Origin: Asticcacaulis sp. YBE204
Lineage (GTDB): Bacteria; Pseudomonadota; Alphaproteobacteria; Caulobacterales; Caulobacteraceae
Assembly: GCF_000495855.1 (NCBI RefSeq)
Contig: NZ_AWGF01000010.1
Span: forward strand, 62,001-126,000
Direction of reading: 5' to 3'
DNA length: 64,000 nt
The notes under the pieces were generated by a model that worked only from the letters and a program-made list of their open reading frames with translations, searched no databases and was not told where the DNA came from. Below are positions 10,406 to 19,521 of this stretch, one piece after another; positions within the stretch are counted from its first letter, which is position 1; each line of letters opens with the position of its first letter. Both the position numbers and the translations under genes were made by a program.

Positions 10406-10927
10406 ATGCCTAAGATCAAAACCCTCGAAGAAGCCTTTGTCCACGAACTGTCGGACATCTACAGCGCCGAAAAGCAACTGACCAAGGCCCTGCCGAAGCT
10501 GGCCAAAGCATCGACCAACGCCGACCTCGCTGCGGGTTTCACCACCCATCTCGAAGAGACGCAAGGCCAGATCGAGCGCATCGACCAGATCGTCGAAGGC
10601 CTCGGCATTAAGCTGAAGCGCATCAAGTGCCTGGCCATGGAAGGCCTTGTCGCCGAAGGTGCTGAGACCATCGAAGAGATCGAAAAGGGACCGGTGCGCG
10701 ACGTCATGTTGATTGCTGGCGCACAGAAGGTCGAGCACTATGAGATCGCCTCCTACGGTGCTCTGATCGCCATCGCTGACCAGCTTGGCTATAAGGATGC
10801 CTCGAAGCTCCTCGCCGAGACGCTGGCGGAAGAAAAGGCCACCGACGAAAAGCTGAACGGTCTGGCCATCTCCGACGTCAACAAGGCCGCCCTGTCGGCC
10901 GCTGCCGAAGTCGAACCGGCGGAGTAA
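10406..10927 (+). CDS. YciE/YciF-type ferritin-like protein (DUF892)
   Basis: A 173-residue four-helix ferritin-like protein. Characteristic elements: FVHELSDIYSAEKQLTKALPKLAKAS at the start, HLEETQGQIERI, the VEHYEIASYGALIAIADQLG helix and LAETLAEEKATDEKL, which together give the carboxylate and histidine ligands of a dimetal site. Family members are stress-induced and of uncertain enzymatic function. The frame is open from 10355, but ATG 10406 has a GGAG box 7 nt upstream and starts with the family's usual MPKIKTLEEAF, so I chose it. A strong hairpin follows the stop codon. Confidence 0.92.
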   Translation: MPKIKTLEEAFVHELSDIYSAEKQLTKALPKLAKASTNADLAAGFTTHLEETQGQIERIDQIVEGLGIKLKRIKCLAMEGLVAEGAETIEEIEKGPVRDVMLIAGAQKVEHYEIASYGALIAIADQLGYKDASKLLAETLAEEKATDEKLNGLAISDVNKAALSAAAEVEPAE

Positions 10928-10938
10928 TAGACTTGTAG

Positions 10939-10970
10939 ACGAGGCCCTGCATCGATCGGGGCCTCGTTTC
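10939..10970 (+). terminator. Hairpin after the DUF892 gene
   Basis: A 9-bp GC-rich stem (ACGAGGCCC at 10939-10947 with GGGCCTCGT at 10958-10967) around a 10-nt loop, followed by a short T-containing tract. It lies 12 nt after the stop at 10927 and before the small gene at 10989, so it may be a terminator or an attenuator that lets some transcript through. Confidence 0.65.
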
Positions 10971-10988
10971 ACTTATTAGGAGCGCACT

Positions 10989-11150
10989 ATGGCCAAAACT
11001 GATGATTTACCCGCGCCAAACGGAGGCGGCAGCGAAGACAACGGCAATGTCCACGTCGATCTGAAAAAAGAATGGAAGAAGCGACCCGGCCAGTATCCTG
11101 AAGCCGGCAAACAACTGGGCGCGCATGATACGGGCCGCAAGCCCGTTTGA
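10989..11150 (+). CDS. Small hydrophilic protein (53 aa)
   Basis: Too short for many gene callers but well supported: ATG 10989 is preceded by an AGGAG box (10977-10982) and encodes 53 residues beginning MAKTDDLPAPNGGG and ending TGRKPV. The composition is Gly-, Asn-, Asp- and Lys-rich with no hydrophobic stretch, resembling other small stress-associated hydrophilic proteins placed near catalase and ferritin-like genes. No recognised domain. Function unknown. Confidence 0.6.
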   Translation: MAKTDDLPAPNGGGSEDNGNVHVDLKKEWKKRPGQYPEAGKQLGAHDTGRKPV

Positions 11151-11256
11151 GGGCAGTTCGACCTAGACTAACGCCCCTTTAGGCCCTTGAATATCCATAG
11201 ACACCCGATGTCGCCAGGATGTGCCAACGTCCAGAACGGCGAGCGGTGTTTGGTGA

Positions 11257-11574
11257 TTAATTCGGGCGCGACACTTTCTCGTTATACGCTGCCATATAAT
11301 CCACCACGCCGGGGTCTTTCAGATGAGCCTTTTCGTAGAGAGATCTCAATTCCTCGATCGCCTCATCTCGGTTGAGCGCTTGATCGTCGATATGACCTAG
11401 AACGGCCGTGACATAGACCTGTACGGGATCCTCCAAAGCCGTCGAATCCACACCCGCATTGCGACACGCAACCTTGAAGGCGGCGACGAGTTCAATCGCG
11501 GCAAGCGCCTTCGATTGAGTTCCGGCAAGGTAGGATTCGATACTGCGGGTGATGCGTTCCAAGGCTTGTTTCAT
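11257..11574 (-). CDS. Hypothetical helical protein (105 aa)
   Basis: A 105-residue, mostly alpha-helical soluble protein starting MKQALERITRSIESY. One cysteine (in KVACRNAGVD), no signal peptide, no membrane segment and no motif I recognise. It is convergent with the short gene at 10989-11150 and divergent from the BLUF gene, with 157 nt between the starts. I cannot assign a function. Confidence 0.5.
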   Translation of the reverse strand: MKQALERITRSIESYLAGTQSKALAAIELVAAFKVACRNAGVDSTALEDPVQVYVTAVLGHIDDQALNRDEAIEELRSLYEKAHLKDPGVVDYMAAYNEKVSRPN

Positions 11575-11731
11575 GAGCGCTTTTTATCGCTTTATCCAGC
11601 CTTTGAACAGCTCCTATGTTTCACAAGCGCCAAATTGAAAGTAGCTTTTAGGCAGTATCAGGGACGCGCGTCACGCTTCATTTACCCATTCAGACGTAAG
11701 CTTACGGTTCATCCTCAGTCGACAGTCATAT

Positions 11732-12178
11732 ATGATCAGGCAAGTCGTTTATCGTAGTGAATACAGCCGACGGCACGGCGGTATAATCTCCACCGTGTCA
11801 TCCATTTTGGCAGCCTCCCGGCAGAACAACCTTCGCGACGGAATTACGGGATATCTTATTTTTGATAAAACGCACTTCATGCAGATTCTGGAAGGTGAGG
11901 CAGAGGACGTGCGCGCATCGTTTATGCGTATCCAGAATGATCCGCGGCACAACGATATTGTGGTGCTGTATGAAGGCACGACATCCCATCGTGCGTTCGC
12001 TGATTGGTCGATGGGAGGCACCGCCCGATCGCCCGAGCTGGAACATATTTTCGAACAGCACGGGATCGTTGGTTCCCTGAAGGCAGCCGATGTCGGAGAC
12101 ACGTTCATCGCTCTGGCACATGACGTTGCATTGTGGGAACAGAAGCGGGAAATGATCCGAGGCTTATCTACCCGATAA
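11732..12178 (+). CDS. BLUF-domain blue-light photoreceptor
   Basis: A 148-residue stand-alone BLUF protein, which binds FAD and senses blue light. The flavin-site residues known from SyPixD and AppA are present: Tyr7 (RQVVYRSE), Asn32/Asn33 (RQNNLRDGITG), Gln51 (FMQILEG) and a tryptophan near residue 91 (FADWSMG). The IQNDPRHND helix is also typical. About 50 residues follow the BLUF core, enough for capping helices but no output enzyme, so it must signal through a partner protein. No obvious partner is adjacent. Identification is firm, downstream role unknown. Confidence 0.92.
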   Translation: MIRQVVYRSEYSRRHGGIISTVSSILAASRQNNLRDGITGYLIFDKTHFMQILEGEAEDVRASFMRIQNDPRHNDIVVLYEGTTSHRAFADWSMGGTARSPELEHIFEQHGIVGSLKAADVGDTFIALAHDVALWEQKREMIRGLSTR

Positions 12179-12253
12179 AGTGTGCCAGAAACTGGCGCAC
12201 TATAAGATGTACGAGAATTCTGAAATAGGTTTTGAAAACGGGCTATATCAGGT

Positions 12254-12285
12254 CTGATGGCGCATCGCCGTGCGAGCGCCATCAG
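12254..12285. terminator. Hairpin between convergent BLUF and SDR genes
   Basis: A perfect 10-bp stem (CTGATGGCGC at 12254-12263 with GCGCCATCAG at 12276-12285) and 12-nt loop in the gap between two convergent genes. No T-run follows on either strand, so it may be a weak or Rho-assisted terminator. Confidence 0.45.
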
Positions 12286-12333
12286 ATCTAGTTAGAAGGG
12301 TTGACACCCTGATTAAAATAATATCGGGTTTGA

Positions 12334-13158
12334 CTATTCACGGGCCTTGGTTGACACGCCCGAGGCTGATCCCGGCTTCGCCATGTCGGCGTGCATTTTC
12401 GCCTTGACGGATTCAGGCAGGAGGTCGTTGCCCATATTCATCGCCTTGGTTTTGAAAGAGCCGGCGATGATCTGGTCTTTCCCGGCCATCAGGGCGTCAA
12501 AACCCTGACGGGCGACTATGGCGGGATCGTCTTTTTCAGACACAGCGGCCTTGGTATCGTCCATACCCGCACGATGGAAGAAATTGGTATCTGTCGGGCC
12601 AGGCATCAGCGCGGTGACGGAAATGCCGTATTCTTTTAGTTCGTAGTGCAGCGCCTCGGCGAACGAATGGACGAACGCCTTCGAGGCATTGTAGACGGCC
12701 GAATAACTGCCCGGCAGAGTCGCGGCAATTGAGGCCGTGAACAGGATTTTGCCCCCGTGGCGATCCTGTTTCATGCCTTGAACAATGTGCTTGGCCAGAT
12801 GCACGGTGGAAATAACATTGAGCTTAATGACGTCCAGTTCTGCCATAAGTTCCGTCTCGGCGAACTTGCCGCCATGGCCAATACCGGCATTTAGGGCCGC
12901 TGCCGCCAGGGGGCGCTCCTGCGCGCCGATCTGTTCCAGCAGGGCGTGGACACCCTGAAATTCCGTCAGGTCCGCCCGCACGGGAAACACGTTGCCACCA
13001 AACGCTCGCAGCCCATTGGCAGCCGACAGAATTTCGTCGGTCTCTGAAACGATGATGAGATCGTAGCCTTCTTTGGCGAAGACAGCAGCTAGTTCGTAGC
13101 CGATGCCGGACGAGGCGCCGGTGACAAGCGCAAGTTCGCGGGAATTGGTCGTTTCCAT
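12334..13158 (-). CDS. Short-chain dehydrogenase/reductase
   Basis: A 274-residue classical SDR, cytoplasmic NAD(P)(H)-dependent oxidoreductase. Seen: the nucleotide-binding GASSGIGYELA at residues 15-25, NAGIG at about 91, the catalytic serine in LFTASIAATLPG and YNASK with Tyr and Lys at about 161-165. The adjacent MPGPTDTNFF segment is typical. It starts 12 nt after the zinc alcohol dehydrogenase gene, so the two are very likely cotranscribed and may act on related alcohol/carbonyl substrates. The substrate is not readable. Confidence 0.88.
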   Translation of the reverse strand: METTNSRELALVTGASSGIGYELAAVFAKEGYDLIIVSETDEILSAANGLRAFGGNVFPVRADLTEFQGVHALLEQIGAQERPLAAAALNAGIGHGGKFAETELMAELDVIKLNVISTVHLAKHIVQGMKQDRHGGKILFTASIAATLPGSYSAVYNASKAFVHSFAEALHYELKEYGISVTALMPGPTDTNFFHRAGMDDTKAAVSEKDDPAIVARQGFDALMAGKDQIIAGSFKTKAMNMGNDLLPESVKAKMHADMAKPGSASGVSTKARE

Positions 13159-13170
13159 AATGATGTTCCT

Positions 13171-14349
13171 TTAGGGGGTGAGGACAACCTTGATGCAGCC
13201 GTCGGCTTTGTCGCGGAAGGTTTTGTAGAGGTCGGGCGCGTCGTCGAGCTTGGCGCGGTGGGTGATGATGAAAGACGGGTCGATCTCGCCCTTTTCGATC
13301 TTTTCAAGCAGAACAGGCATGTATCGGTGGACATGCGTCTGCCCGGTCTTGAGTGTCAGACCCTTGTTCACGAATGCGCCGAACGGGATGCCATCGAGCG
13401 TTCCAGCGTAGACACCCGGCATCGAGATCGTGCCGCAACAACGGCAGGACATGAAAGTCTCTCGCACCACATGCGGCCGGTCCGAGGCCAATTTCAACGC
13501 CTGCTTGACCTTGTCGATGGTCGCATCCACCGACCCATGTCCTGAGGCTTCCGTGCCGACAGCGTCGATGCAGCGGTCCGGACCGCGACCGCCGGTAAGT
13601 TCATTCAGCTTGTCGTAGACTCCGTTCGGTTCGTTGGAGAAATCGAGCGTTTCCGTCCGTCCATCGGCAGCGGCGAGCGCCAGCCGCTCCGGCACTTCAT
13701 CAATGGCGATCACCCGCGCCGCGCCAAACATCCATGCCGACTTAATGGCGAACTGCCCGACCGGTCCGCAGCCCCAAATGGCGACCACGTCGCCGGGTTC
13801 TATTTCTGCGTTCTCGGCCGCCATATACCCCGTGGGGAAAATGTCGCTGAGAAACAGAACCTGTTCGTCGGAGAGGTGATCTGGAACCTTGAACGGTCCA
13901 ATATCGGCATAGGGAACACGAACATATTCTGCTTGCCCGCCTGAAAACCCGCCCAGCATGTGGGAATAGCCGAAGAGTCCCGAGGGCGAATGGCCCATGG
14001 CTTTCGCGGCCATCTCGGCGTTGGGGTTTGAGCGTTCGCAGCACGACGTGAAGCCCTTTTTGCAGAAGAAGCATTCACCGCAAGCAATGGTAAAGGGGAC
14101 GACCACCCGGTCGCCGATGTTGAGATTGTGAACCGCCGAGCCCTTCTCAACGACAATCCCCATGAATTCATGGCCGAGGATGTCACCCGATTTCATGGAG
14201 GGCATGACACCGCCATACAAGTGCAGGTCTGAACCGCAAATGGCGGTGGACGTCACCTTGATGATGGCGTCGCGCGGATCAAGAATGACGGGATCGGGAA
14301 CGGTATCGACGCGGACATCACCCACGCCGTGCCAGCAGAGCGCCTTCAT
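13171..14349 (-). CDS. Zinc-dependent alcohol dehydrogenase (formaldehyde dehydrogenase-like)
   Basis: A 392-residue medium-chain dehydrogenase of the class that includes glutathione-independent formaldehyde dehydrogenases. Seen: the catalytic-zinc ligands in [14 protein letters not shown] and LGHEFMG; the structural-zinc cysteines in [15 protein letters not shown]; and the Rossmann motif [12 protein letters not shown]. The extra loop before the cofactor domain and the [12 protein letters not shown] segment fit this subfamily. The frame extends to 14439 but ATG 14349 has an AAGGAG box 8 nt upstream and starts at the conserved MKALCWHG. Likely operon with the SDR downstream. Probable role: oxidation of small aldehydes or alcohols, by family. 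Confidence 0.9.
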   Translation of the reverse strand: MKALCWHGVGDVRVDTVPDPVILDPRDAIIKVTSTAICGSDLHLYGGVMPSMKSGDILGHEFMGIVVEKGSAVHNLNIGDRVVVPFTIACGECFFCKKGFTSCCERSNPNAEMAAKAMGHSPSGLFGYSHMLGGFSGGQAEYVRVPYADIGPFKVPDHLSDEQVLFLSDIFPTGYMAAENAEIEPGDVVAIWGCGPVGQFAIKSAWMFGAARVIAIDEVPERLALAAADGRTETLDFSNEPNGVYDKLNELTGGRGPDRCIDAVGTEASGHGSVDATIDKVKQALKLASDRPHVVRETFMSCRCCGTISMPGVYAGTLDGIPFGAFVNKGLTLKTGQTHVHRYMPVLLEKIEKGEIDPSFIITHRAKLDDAPDLYKTFRDKADGCIKVVLTP

Positions 14350-14378
14350 GGTCAAACTCCTTATTTGAAATGGTGCAT

Positions 14379-14402
14379 AAAAAAAGTGCCGCCACGGGCG
14401 GT
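14379..14402 (-). terminator. Rho-independent terminator of the mntH chain
   Basis: Read on the minus strand: a short GC stem (ACCGCC with GGCGGC around CGT) followed by seven Ts. It lies between the end of mntH (14689) and the start of the alcohol dehydrogenase (14349). The rest of the 339-nt gap (14403-14688) shows no convincing gene; it should carry the dehydrogenase promoter only if that promoter lies between this hairpin and 14349, which is very tight. Confidence 0.55.
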
Positions 14403-14688
14403 AACCCACACTATGCGATGCAAGGTAAGGAAGGTGCACCTGACGTAAATCGGCCTGTCAATTACTTGCAAGGGTCGGCATTATGCTCTCTTTGCATTGA
14501 CCTTAAAAGATGTGGAGGGTGGCGGAAAAAATCTGCTTCGAATCATACAGTGTGGGCTGCTGTAGAGGATCAATAATGGGTCTATTTCTATTAAGAGAGT
14601 TCGAACTATCCAATTTTGCCATCCGCCGCTCGTAGTCCTGAGCCAATTCGGATAAGTAATATTGCACCCTGCGTTCTTCAGATATCAG

Positions 14689-16038
14689 TTAAAACAGAAA
14701 ATCGAAGAGCAGTTTGACGTTCAGCGCTACAATGACAGTCGCGACGATCCAGGCCAGCCACTTTACCGCATTAGGTATCGCGAACTGCCCCATCTTGCTG
14801 CGATCGCTGACGAAAGCCACCAGCGGAATGACGGCGAAAGGCAACTGCATCGACAGGATGACCTGACTGAGAACGAGCAGGTGCGCCGTCCCCGACTTGC
14901 CGTAAAGCGCGGTAACGACCACGACCGGGATGATGGCCAGCCCTCGCGTCAGCAACCGCCGCGCCCAGTGCGGCAGCCGCCAGCGCATGAAGCCTTCCAT
15001 GACGATCTGCCCGGCTAAGGTCGCGGTGACGGTCGAGTTCAGACCCGAGGCCAGCAGGGCGACGGCGAACAGGGTGGACGCGATCCCTAATCCCAGCAGA
15101 GGGGACATCAACTGATAGGCCTGTTCGATTTCTGCGACGCCGGTATGACCCTTACCATGGAACACTGCGGCAGCGAGGATCAGGATGGCGGCATTTATGA
15201 ACAGGGCCAGCATCAGGGCCACAGTGGAGTCGATCGTCGCCCATTTGATCGCATCGCGCTTGCCGGAATCGGTGCGCTCGAAGGCACGGGTCTGGACGAT
15301 GGAAGAATGCAGATAGAGATTATGCGGCATCACGGTCGCCCCCAGAATGCCGATGGTGACGAACAGCATGGCAGGATTGGTAACAACCTCGGCCTTGGGG
15401 ATGAAGCCGCCCAGAACGGCCATCACCGGCGGCGAGGCCACGACGATCTGGATCAGGAAGCAGACGGCGATGACGCCCAGCAAGGCGACGACAAAGGCTT
15501 CGAGATAACGAAAGCCCTTTTGCATCAGGAACAGGATCAGGAAGGCATCCAGTGCCGTAATGATCGCCCCGGCCACCAGCGGGATGCCGAACAGTAAGTT
15601 GAGCGCGATGGCCGTGCCGATGACTTCGGCCAGATCGCAGGCGATGATGGCCAGTTCACACAGAATCCACAGCCCCGTGCGCACCACGGGCGGATAGGAG
15701 TCGTGGCAGGCCTGCGCCAGATCGCGACCCGTGGCGATCCCCAGCCGTGCGGCCAGAGCCTGCAGCAGGATGGCCATCAGGTTGGACAGCAGGATGACCG
15801 ACAAGAGCGTGTAGCCGAACTGCGACCCGCCGGTCAGGTCGGTCGCCCAGTTGCCGGGGTCCATATAGCCGACGCTGACCATATAGCCGGGCCCGACAAA
15901 GGCCAGCAGCTTTCGCCACCAGACACCCTGCGACGGCACACTGACCGAGGCATTGACCTCAGCCAGGCTTTCACGCGTTGTGCTATGGGCATCGGCGTGT
16001 TTCCAGGCGTCGGGCGAGGTATCTTCCGGAGGGGTCAT
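14689..16038 (-). CDS. mntH: Nramp-family divalent metal (Mn2+/Fe2+) transporter
   Basis: A 449-residue inner-membrane proton-coupled metal importer. Signature elements are intact: [17 protein letters not shown] (the metal-binding DPGN motif in TM1) and [10 protein letters not shown] (the MPH motif in TM6), with about 11 membrane segments. The hydrophilic 35-residue N-terminus is longer than in E. coli MntH. Its ATG overlaps the TGA of the tiny upstream ORF (ATGA), and the upstream ribosome-binding site is poor, which suggests translational coupling. Manganese import fits the oxidative-stress flavour of the surroundings. No Mn riboswitch is recognisable directly upstream. Confidence 0.95.
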   Translation of the reverse strand: MTPPEDTSPDAWKHADAHSTTRESLAEVNASVSVPSQGVWWRKLLAFVGPGYMVSVGYMDPGNWATDLTGGSQFGYTLLSVILLSNLMAILLQALAARLGIATGRDLAQACHDSYPPVVRTGLWILCELAIIACDLAEVIGTAIALNLLFGIPLVAGAIITALDAFLILFLMQKGFRYLEAFVVALLGVIAVCFLIQIVVASPPVMAVLGGFIPKAEVVTNPAMLFVTIGILGATVMPHNLYLHSSIVQTRAFERTDSGKRDAIKWATIDSTVALMLALFINAAILILAAAVFHGKGHTGVAEIEQAYQLMSPLLGLGIASTLFAVALLASGLNSTVTATLAGQIVMEGFMRWRLPHWARRLLTRGLAIIPVVVVTALYGKSGTAHLLVLSQVILSMQLPFAVIPLVAFVSDRSKMGQFAIPNAVKWLAWIVATVIVALNVKLLFDFLF

Positions 16039-16232
16039 CTGTGTTTGGCTCTAACGGCTACAGCGACCAGCACGGATGTCGACAATAGGATACTGCTCAC
16101 CAATCCGCCAATCGCCAGAAGGCCGCCGGGTGTGACCCTGACGGAGGCGTGGAAAGACACCTTCCCACAACGGAACAATGCCTTTGCGGTCTGGAAATTT
16201 CGGGGTCGCCGGTGGCTTGGCATTTCCGTCAC
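16035..16232 (-). CDS. Tiny putative membrane protein between GH-like gene and mntH
   Basis: A 65-codon ORF starting with GTG. Its start overlaps the stop of the upstream gene (GTGA) and its stop overlaps the ATG of mntH (ATGA), so it exactly fills the gap between them. The N-terminal half is basic; residues about 35-59 are a single hydrophobic stretch ([20 protein letters not shown]) followed by a positive tail, as for a single-pass membrane protein. No homologue known to me. The double overlap supports translation; composition alone would not. Confidence 0.4.
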   Translation of the reverse strand: MTEMPSHRRPRNFQTAKALFRCGKVSFHASVRVTPGGLLAIGGLVSSILLSTSVLVAVAVRAKHR

Positions 16233-18454
16233 GCCACGTTCCTAGATTTGGCAATTAGAAGCGTGGCATCAGCCGGGACATCGTAGTCGTGAAAATCCTT
16301 GTCACTGTCGCGGGCGGCGATCTCGATCTCCGTCTGGGCGAGTGTCACCGTGACCTTGGGCAGGACGCGGCGCGCCTTTCGCATCAGGCGTAGACGGCCC
16401 GCCTGTCCGGTCGGACCCTGAAGCTTGACGCGCAGGTCGCCGTCGTCCGTCGCCGTTACCTCCGTCGGAAAGTCGCAGAACAGGCGGAACGGTTTGTCGC
16501 CGCAAATGTTGAAGGCGCGCGTGGCAAAGATGAACGCACCACCCGCACCGTAAATTTCCTGCCCCACCTGTCCGGCGGGTTGCCCGTCGCCGTACAGGTC
16601 TTCAAGGGGGAACGACAGGGTGCGGTCGTTATAACCGTTGCGGATATCGTCTTTGGCGATGGCCTCTTCCGGCAGGGCGTCGGGATAGAAGTACCAGGTC
16701 AGATCCTGCGCGAAGCGACGGTACTCGCACAGCAGCAGCTTGGCCGCAGGCGGGATATCGTCATAGCCCAGCCGCAGGAATTCGTCGAAGGCGGCGAAGG
16801 TCTCGAAACACTCATAGGCCGCCATATAGGGCGCATCGTGCAGGCAGGTAACGCCGAAGAAGTTGGTATAGTACTGCGCGTGCTCGTTCTGGGAATCCCA
16901 CAGCTCGCAATTGTGCAAAAAGCTGGCGATAAAGACAAAACTCTGGTCGAGATAGCCCGATTGTCGGTCCATCAGCCACAGTTTGAGACAGGCCACCGCC
17001 CCCCAGGCCGTCAGATTGGTCTGGTAGGCAAGATTGAACCGATTACCCTCCAGCGCCTTCAGGGCGGCTTTCGCCTCGTTCAGATAGGTCTCGTCGCCGG
17101 TGATCTCAAAGGCCAGCAGCATGACATAGGCATAGAGCCCGCCGGCATCGGTCTGACCGCGGCCCTGCGGGCTGCGTTCTTCGGTGATGACCGAAAAATC
17201 GGTGATGTTGAACTGGATCGGCCAGACATAGCCGAAATGCTGCGCCGATCTGACGGTGTAGCCGAGCGAGTCGCGGAACAGCTTTTCAGCCTTTTTGTCG
17301 CCTGCCTGCGCCAGTCGCGCCAAGTTCATCAGCGGGTGGAACAGATACCAGGAATCGACCGCATCGGCGTCTTTGTCGTCGCCGACATTGGGCAGGTAGC
17401 GTCGGATCGTGCCGAGCTCTTTATCGAAAAAGCGGCCCAGCCCCTCCGAAAGTTCGGTCGATAAGGGCTCGACAATGCCCTGCGTGAGCTCCCATTCGCG
17501 TAAGGATGCCAGCACCGATAACTGTACCATGGAATCGGGGTATTCCGCGTCGGTATAGGCGTGCAGATAAGTGTGGCCGTAATGCTCGATACGCGCCTGC
17601 GGGGCGTCGGTCAGGTCTTTGATCGTGCGCTGCGACCGCTCGATCCAGTCGTGGAACCCGACCTCGGGCTTGTCGAGGTGCGGGTAGATTTCCGCCAGCA
17701 TCTCGACGAAATACCGCGCGCTCTGCATCTCGTCGGGCGCGCAGTCGGGCCGAAAAGCCAGAAGGGCGTCCGACACCACGATCTCTTCGCCCGCCGTGAG
17801 CGGATATTCCGGCGGCGCATAGCCCATCGGCGAGGTCGGCGGCTGATAGCCGAGCGACGGCCAGCGCCCGCCTACCACGCCGTCCGGCTTGGTTTTGGTC
17901 GCCTTGAAGTAGGGATTAAGCGCCGTCAGATTCTGAACATAGAGTACCGGGCCGAAGCCGGGGTCCTTGACGCAGAAATAGCAGAGGCCGCCATTGACGC
18001 CGCGTTGCGCCGCCTCGACCTCGCCGATGGCCGTCGTCGGATCGTCCTGTGCATCGAGGACATAGAGGTCGCGCGGCCAGAAGGCGAGCAGCAGATCGGC
18101 CACGGGCTTCAGGCTGACCTTGACGCGCAACACCTTGTCGTCGAGCACGGCGATCTCGATCGTCCACGTCCCTGCACTGGCGGTCACCTCAAGCACCGCG
18201 CGCGCGTCGGACGTGTCATTTACCTTGAGGACATAGGGGCCCGGCCACGGATTGGTGCGCAGGACGATGCCGCCCTTGTCCTTCCGGCGTGCGATGACCC
18301 AGATCGTGTCCCGCCCGGGGCACAGGTCGATGGTGACGCCGCCGATCCGGATAGTATGGATCGATTTGGGTTTTTCACTCAGATCGGTTTTCACCGACAA
18401 GGTCTCGGACGATAAGCCCGGCACGTTCGGTGCCGGTTTGGAGTGTCTGGTCAT
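16229..18454 (-). CDS. Large uncharacterised protein with glycosidase-like toroid region
   Basis: A 741-residue soluble protein without signal peptide. Residues about 30-270 look beta-rich (an N-terminal sandwich domain), 275-640 look like an alpha/alpha-toroid of the kind found in glycoside hydrolases and epimerases, with aromatic-rich helices (QTDAGGLYAYVMLLAFEITGD, ALEGNRFNLAYQTNLTAWGA), and the C-terminus is again beta-rich. I do not recognise a named family and see no unambiguous catalytic motif. It is the middle gene of a chain with 4-nt overlaps at both ends (with the tiny ORFs at 18451 and 16035). Carbohydrate metabolism is an inference from fold appearance only. Confidence 0.7.
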   Translation of the reverse strand: MTRHSKPAPNVPGLSSETLSVKTDLSEKPKSIHTIRIGGVTIDLCPGRDTIWVIARRKDKGGIVLRTNPWPGPYVLKVNDTSDARAVLEVTASAGTWTIEIAVLDDKVLRVKVSLKPVADLLLAFWPRDLYVLDAQDDPTTAIGEVEAAQRGVNGGLCYFCVKDPGFGPVLYVQNLTALNPYFKATKTKPDGVVGGRWPSLGYQPPTSPMGYAPPEYPLTAGEEIVVSDALLAFRPDCAPDEMQSARYFVEMLAEIYPHLDKPEVGFHDWIERSQRTIKDLTDAPQARIEHYGHTYLHAYTDAEYPDSMVQLSVLASLREWELTQGIVEPLSTELSEGLGRFFDKELGTIRRYLPNVGDDKDADAVDSWYLFHPLMNLARLAQAGDKKAEKLFRDSLGYTVRSAQHFGYVWPIQFNITDFSVITEERSPQGRGQTDAGGLYAYVMLLAFEITGDETYLNEAKAALKALEGNRFNLAYQTNLTAWGAVACLKLWLMDRQSGYLDQSFVFIASFLHNCELWDSQNEHAQYYTNFFGVTCLHDAPYMAAYECFETFAAFDEFLRLGYDDIPPAAKLLLCEYRRFAQDLTWYFYPDALPEEAIAKDDIRNGYNDRTLSFPLEDLYGDGQPAGQVGQEIYGAGGAFIFATRAFNICGDKPFRLFCDFPTEVTATDDGDLRVKLQGPTGQAGRLRLMRKARRVLPKVTVTLAQTEIEIAARDSDKDFHDYDVPADATLLIAKSRNVA

Positions 18455-18633
18455 GGATATCTTTTTAAAAAAGGAAAATGGCTAAGACATTGCTTTTTTC
18501 CGCACATACTGGCGGTCAAAATCGTGTCGATATCCGGTGACGGCGGGGCGTAAGAAGTCGTCAGGGGCACGCTTAGCGCCAGCACCAGTCCGATGACATA
18601 GCGACGCCGGACCCGTGCGGCTTCCATCGTCAC
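18451..18633 (-). CDS. Tiny ORF with signal-peptide-like N-terminus
   Basis: A 60-codon ORF starting GTG at 18633 (GTGA overlap with the SDR stop) or ATG at 18627, and ending with an ATGA overlap onto the next gene. It encodes a basic start (RVRRR) and a hydrophobic segment (YVIGLVLALSVPLTTSYA) resembling a signal peptide or membrane anchor, then a short tail with two cysteines (MCGKKQC). It is the second ORF of this sort in the same chain. No homologue known to me; real coding status rests on the overlaps. Confidence 0.38.
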   Translation of the reverse strand: MTMEAARVRRRYVIGLVLALSVPLTTSYAPPSPDIDTILTASMCGKKQCLSHFPFLKRYP

Positions 18634-19379
18634 TGCTCTGCCTGCAAGAGAGGCTCGACCCGCAGTACCGTAATGTCAGTGCGAGCCGACCGCGTCAGGG
18701 CGAAAGCGATGGTGTCGGCCAACTCCTCGGCATAAAGCATTTCATTTTTGGCAATGGCCTCACGCTGTTCTTCGGGGCTTTTTTCCTGCATGTCGGCGCC
18801 GACCGAGCCAGGCTCGACGAGCGTGACTTTGATGTTATGCGCCATCACTTCTTTGCGCAGAGTCTTGGCATAGGTCGCGATGCCGGCTTTTGTTGCGGCA
18901 TATACGCTGGTCCCCGGGATATTGAATTCGGCAGCGATGGATCCGACAAAAACGATGTGCCCCCCGCCCGTTCTTTTCATGCGGTGAATGGCTTCTCTTG
19001 CACAGGCGATGTACCCCTGAAAATTGGTGTCAGCGGCGCGGCGCCATTCTTCGTCGGATGAATCCTGTGCGCCTCCAACGGCCAGTCCGGCATTGTTGAT
19101 CAGAACGTCAAGACCCCCAAGGTGGGTATCTACCGCCGTGAAGGCGTTCGCTACGCCTTCACGTGTCGAAACGTCGGCCGTCAGACCATAAATTTCTACA
19201 TCAGGATTGGTGGCAAGGGCATGGGCCAGTGAGTCCTGAAGTTCAGGTTGGTGACGGCCAAACGTAACAATCCGCGCGCCATGCTCGGCAAGGAGTGCCA
19301 CGGTTGCGCGACCAATGCCCGTCGTACCGCCCGTAACGAGAATACGCTTGCCAGCAAGTGATGTGATTTCGACTGCCAC
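18630..19379 (-). CDS. Short-chain dehydrogenase/reductase
   Basis: A 249-residue classical SDR. Seen: TGGTTGIGRAT at residues 16-26 for NAD(P) binding, NNAGLAVGG near 92, catalytic serine in VFVGSIAAEF and YAATK with Tyr and Lys near 158-162, then VEPGSVGADM. The C-terminal MLYAEELADTIAFALT segment resembles the YdfG/serine-dehydrogenase-like subgroup. It is the first gene of the overlapping chain leading to mntH. Its stop overlaps the next tiny ORF. Substrate unknown. Confidence 0.88.
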   Translation of the reverse strand: MAVEITSLAGKRILVTGGTTGIGRATVALLAEHGARIVTFGRHQPELQDSLAHALATNPDVEIYGLTADVSTREGVANAFTAVDTHLGGLDVLINNAGLAVGGAQDSSDEEWRRAADTNFQGYIACAREAIHRMKRTGGGHIVFVGSIAAEFNIPGTSVYAATKAGIATYAKTLRKEVMAHNIKVTLVEPGSVGADMQEKSPEEQREAIAKNEMLYAEELADTIAFALTRSARTDITVLRVEPLLQAEQ

Positions 19380-19521
19380 AGTATGCTCTCCGTTCTTCGC
19401 CTAAGTCGGGTAACCCTGACATTTGAGAACATCAAAAGGAAATGTGGTTCGTCCTGAAGTCTAGTTATTGCATGAAGTTAAGGTGACAGAAGTCGAGCGA
19501 ATACTTGCCGCAGCCTTTAAG

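Noticed and set aside
14403-14688. tRNA or small RNA in the gap after mntH
   Set aside because: No cloverleaf or T-loop consensus found, and no further strong hairpin beyond the terminator noted.
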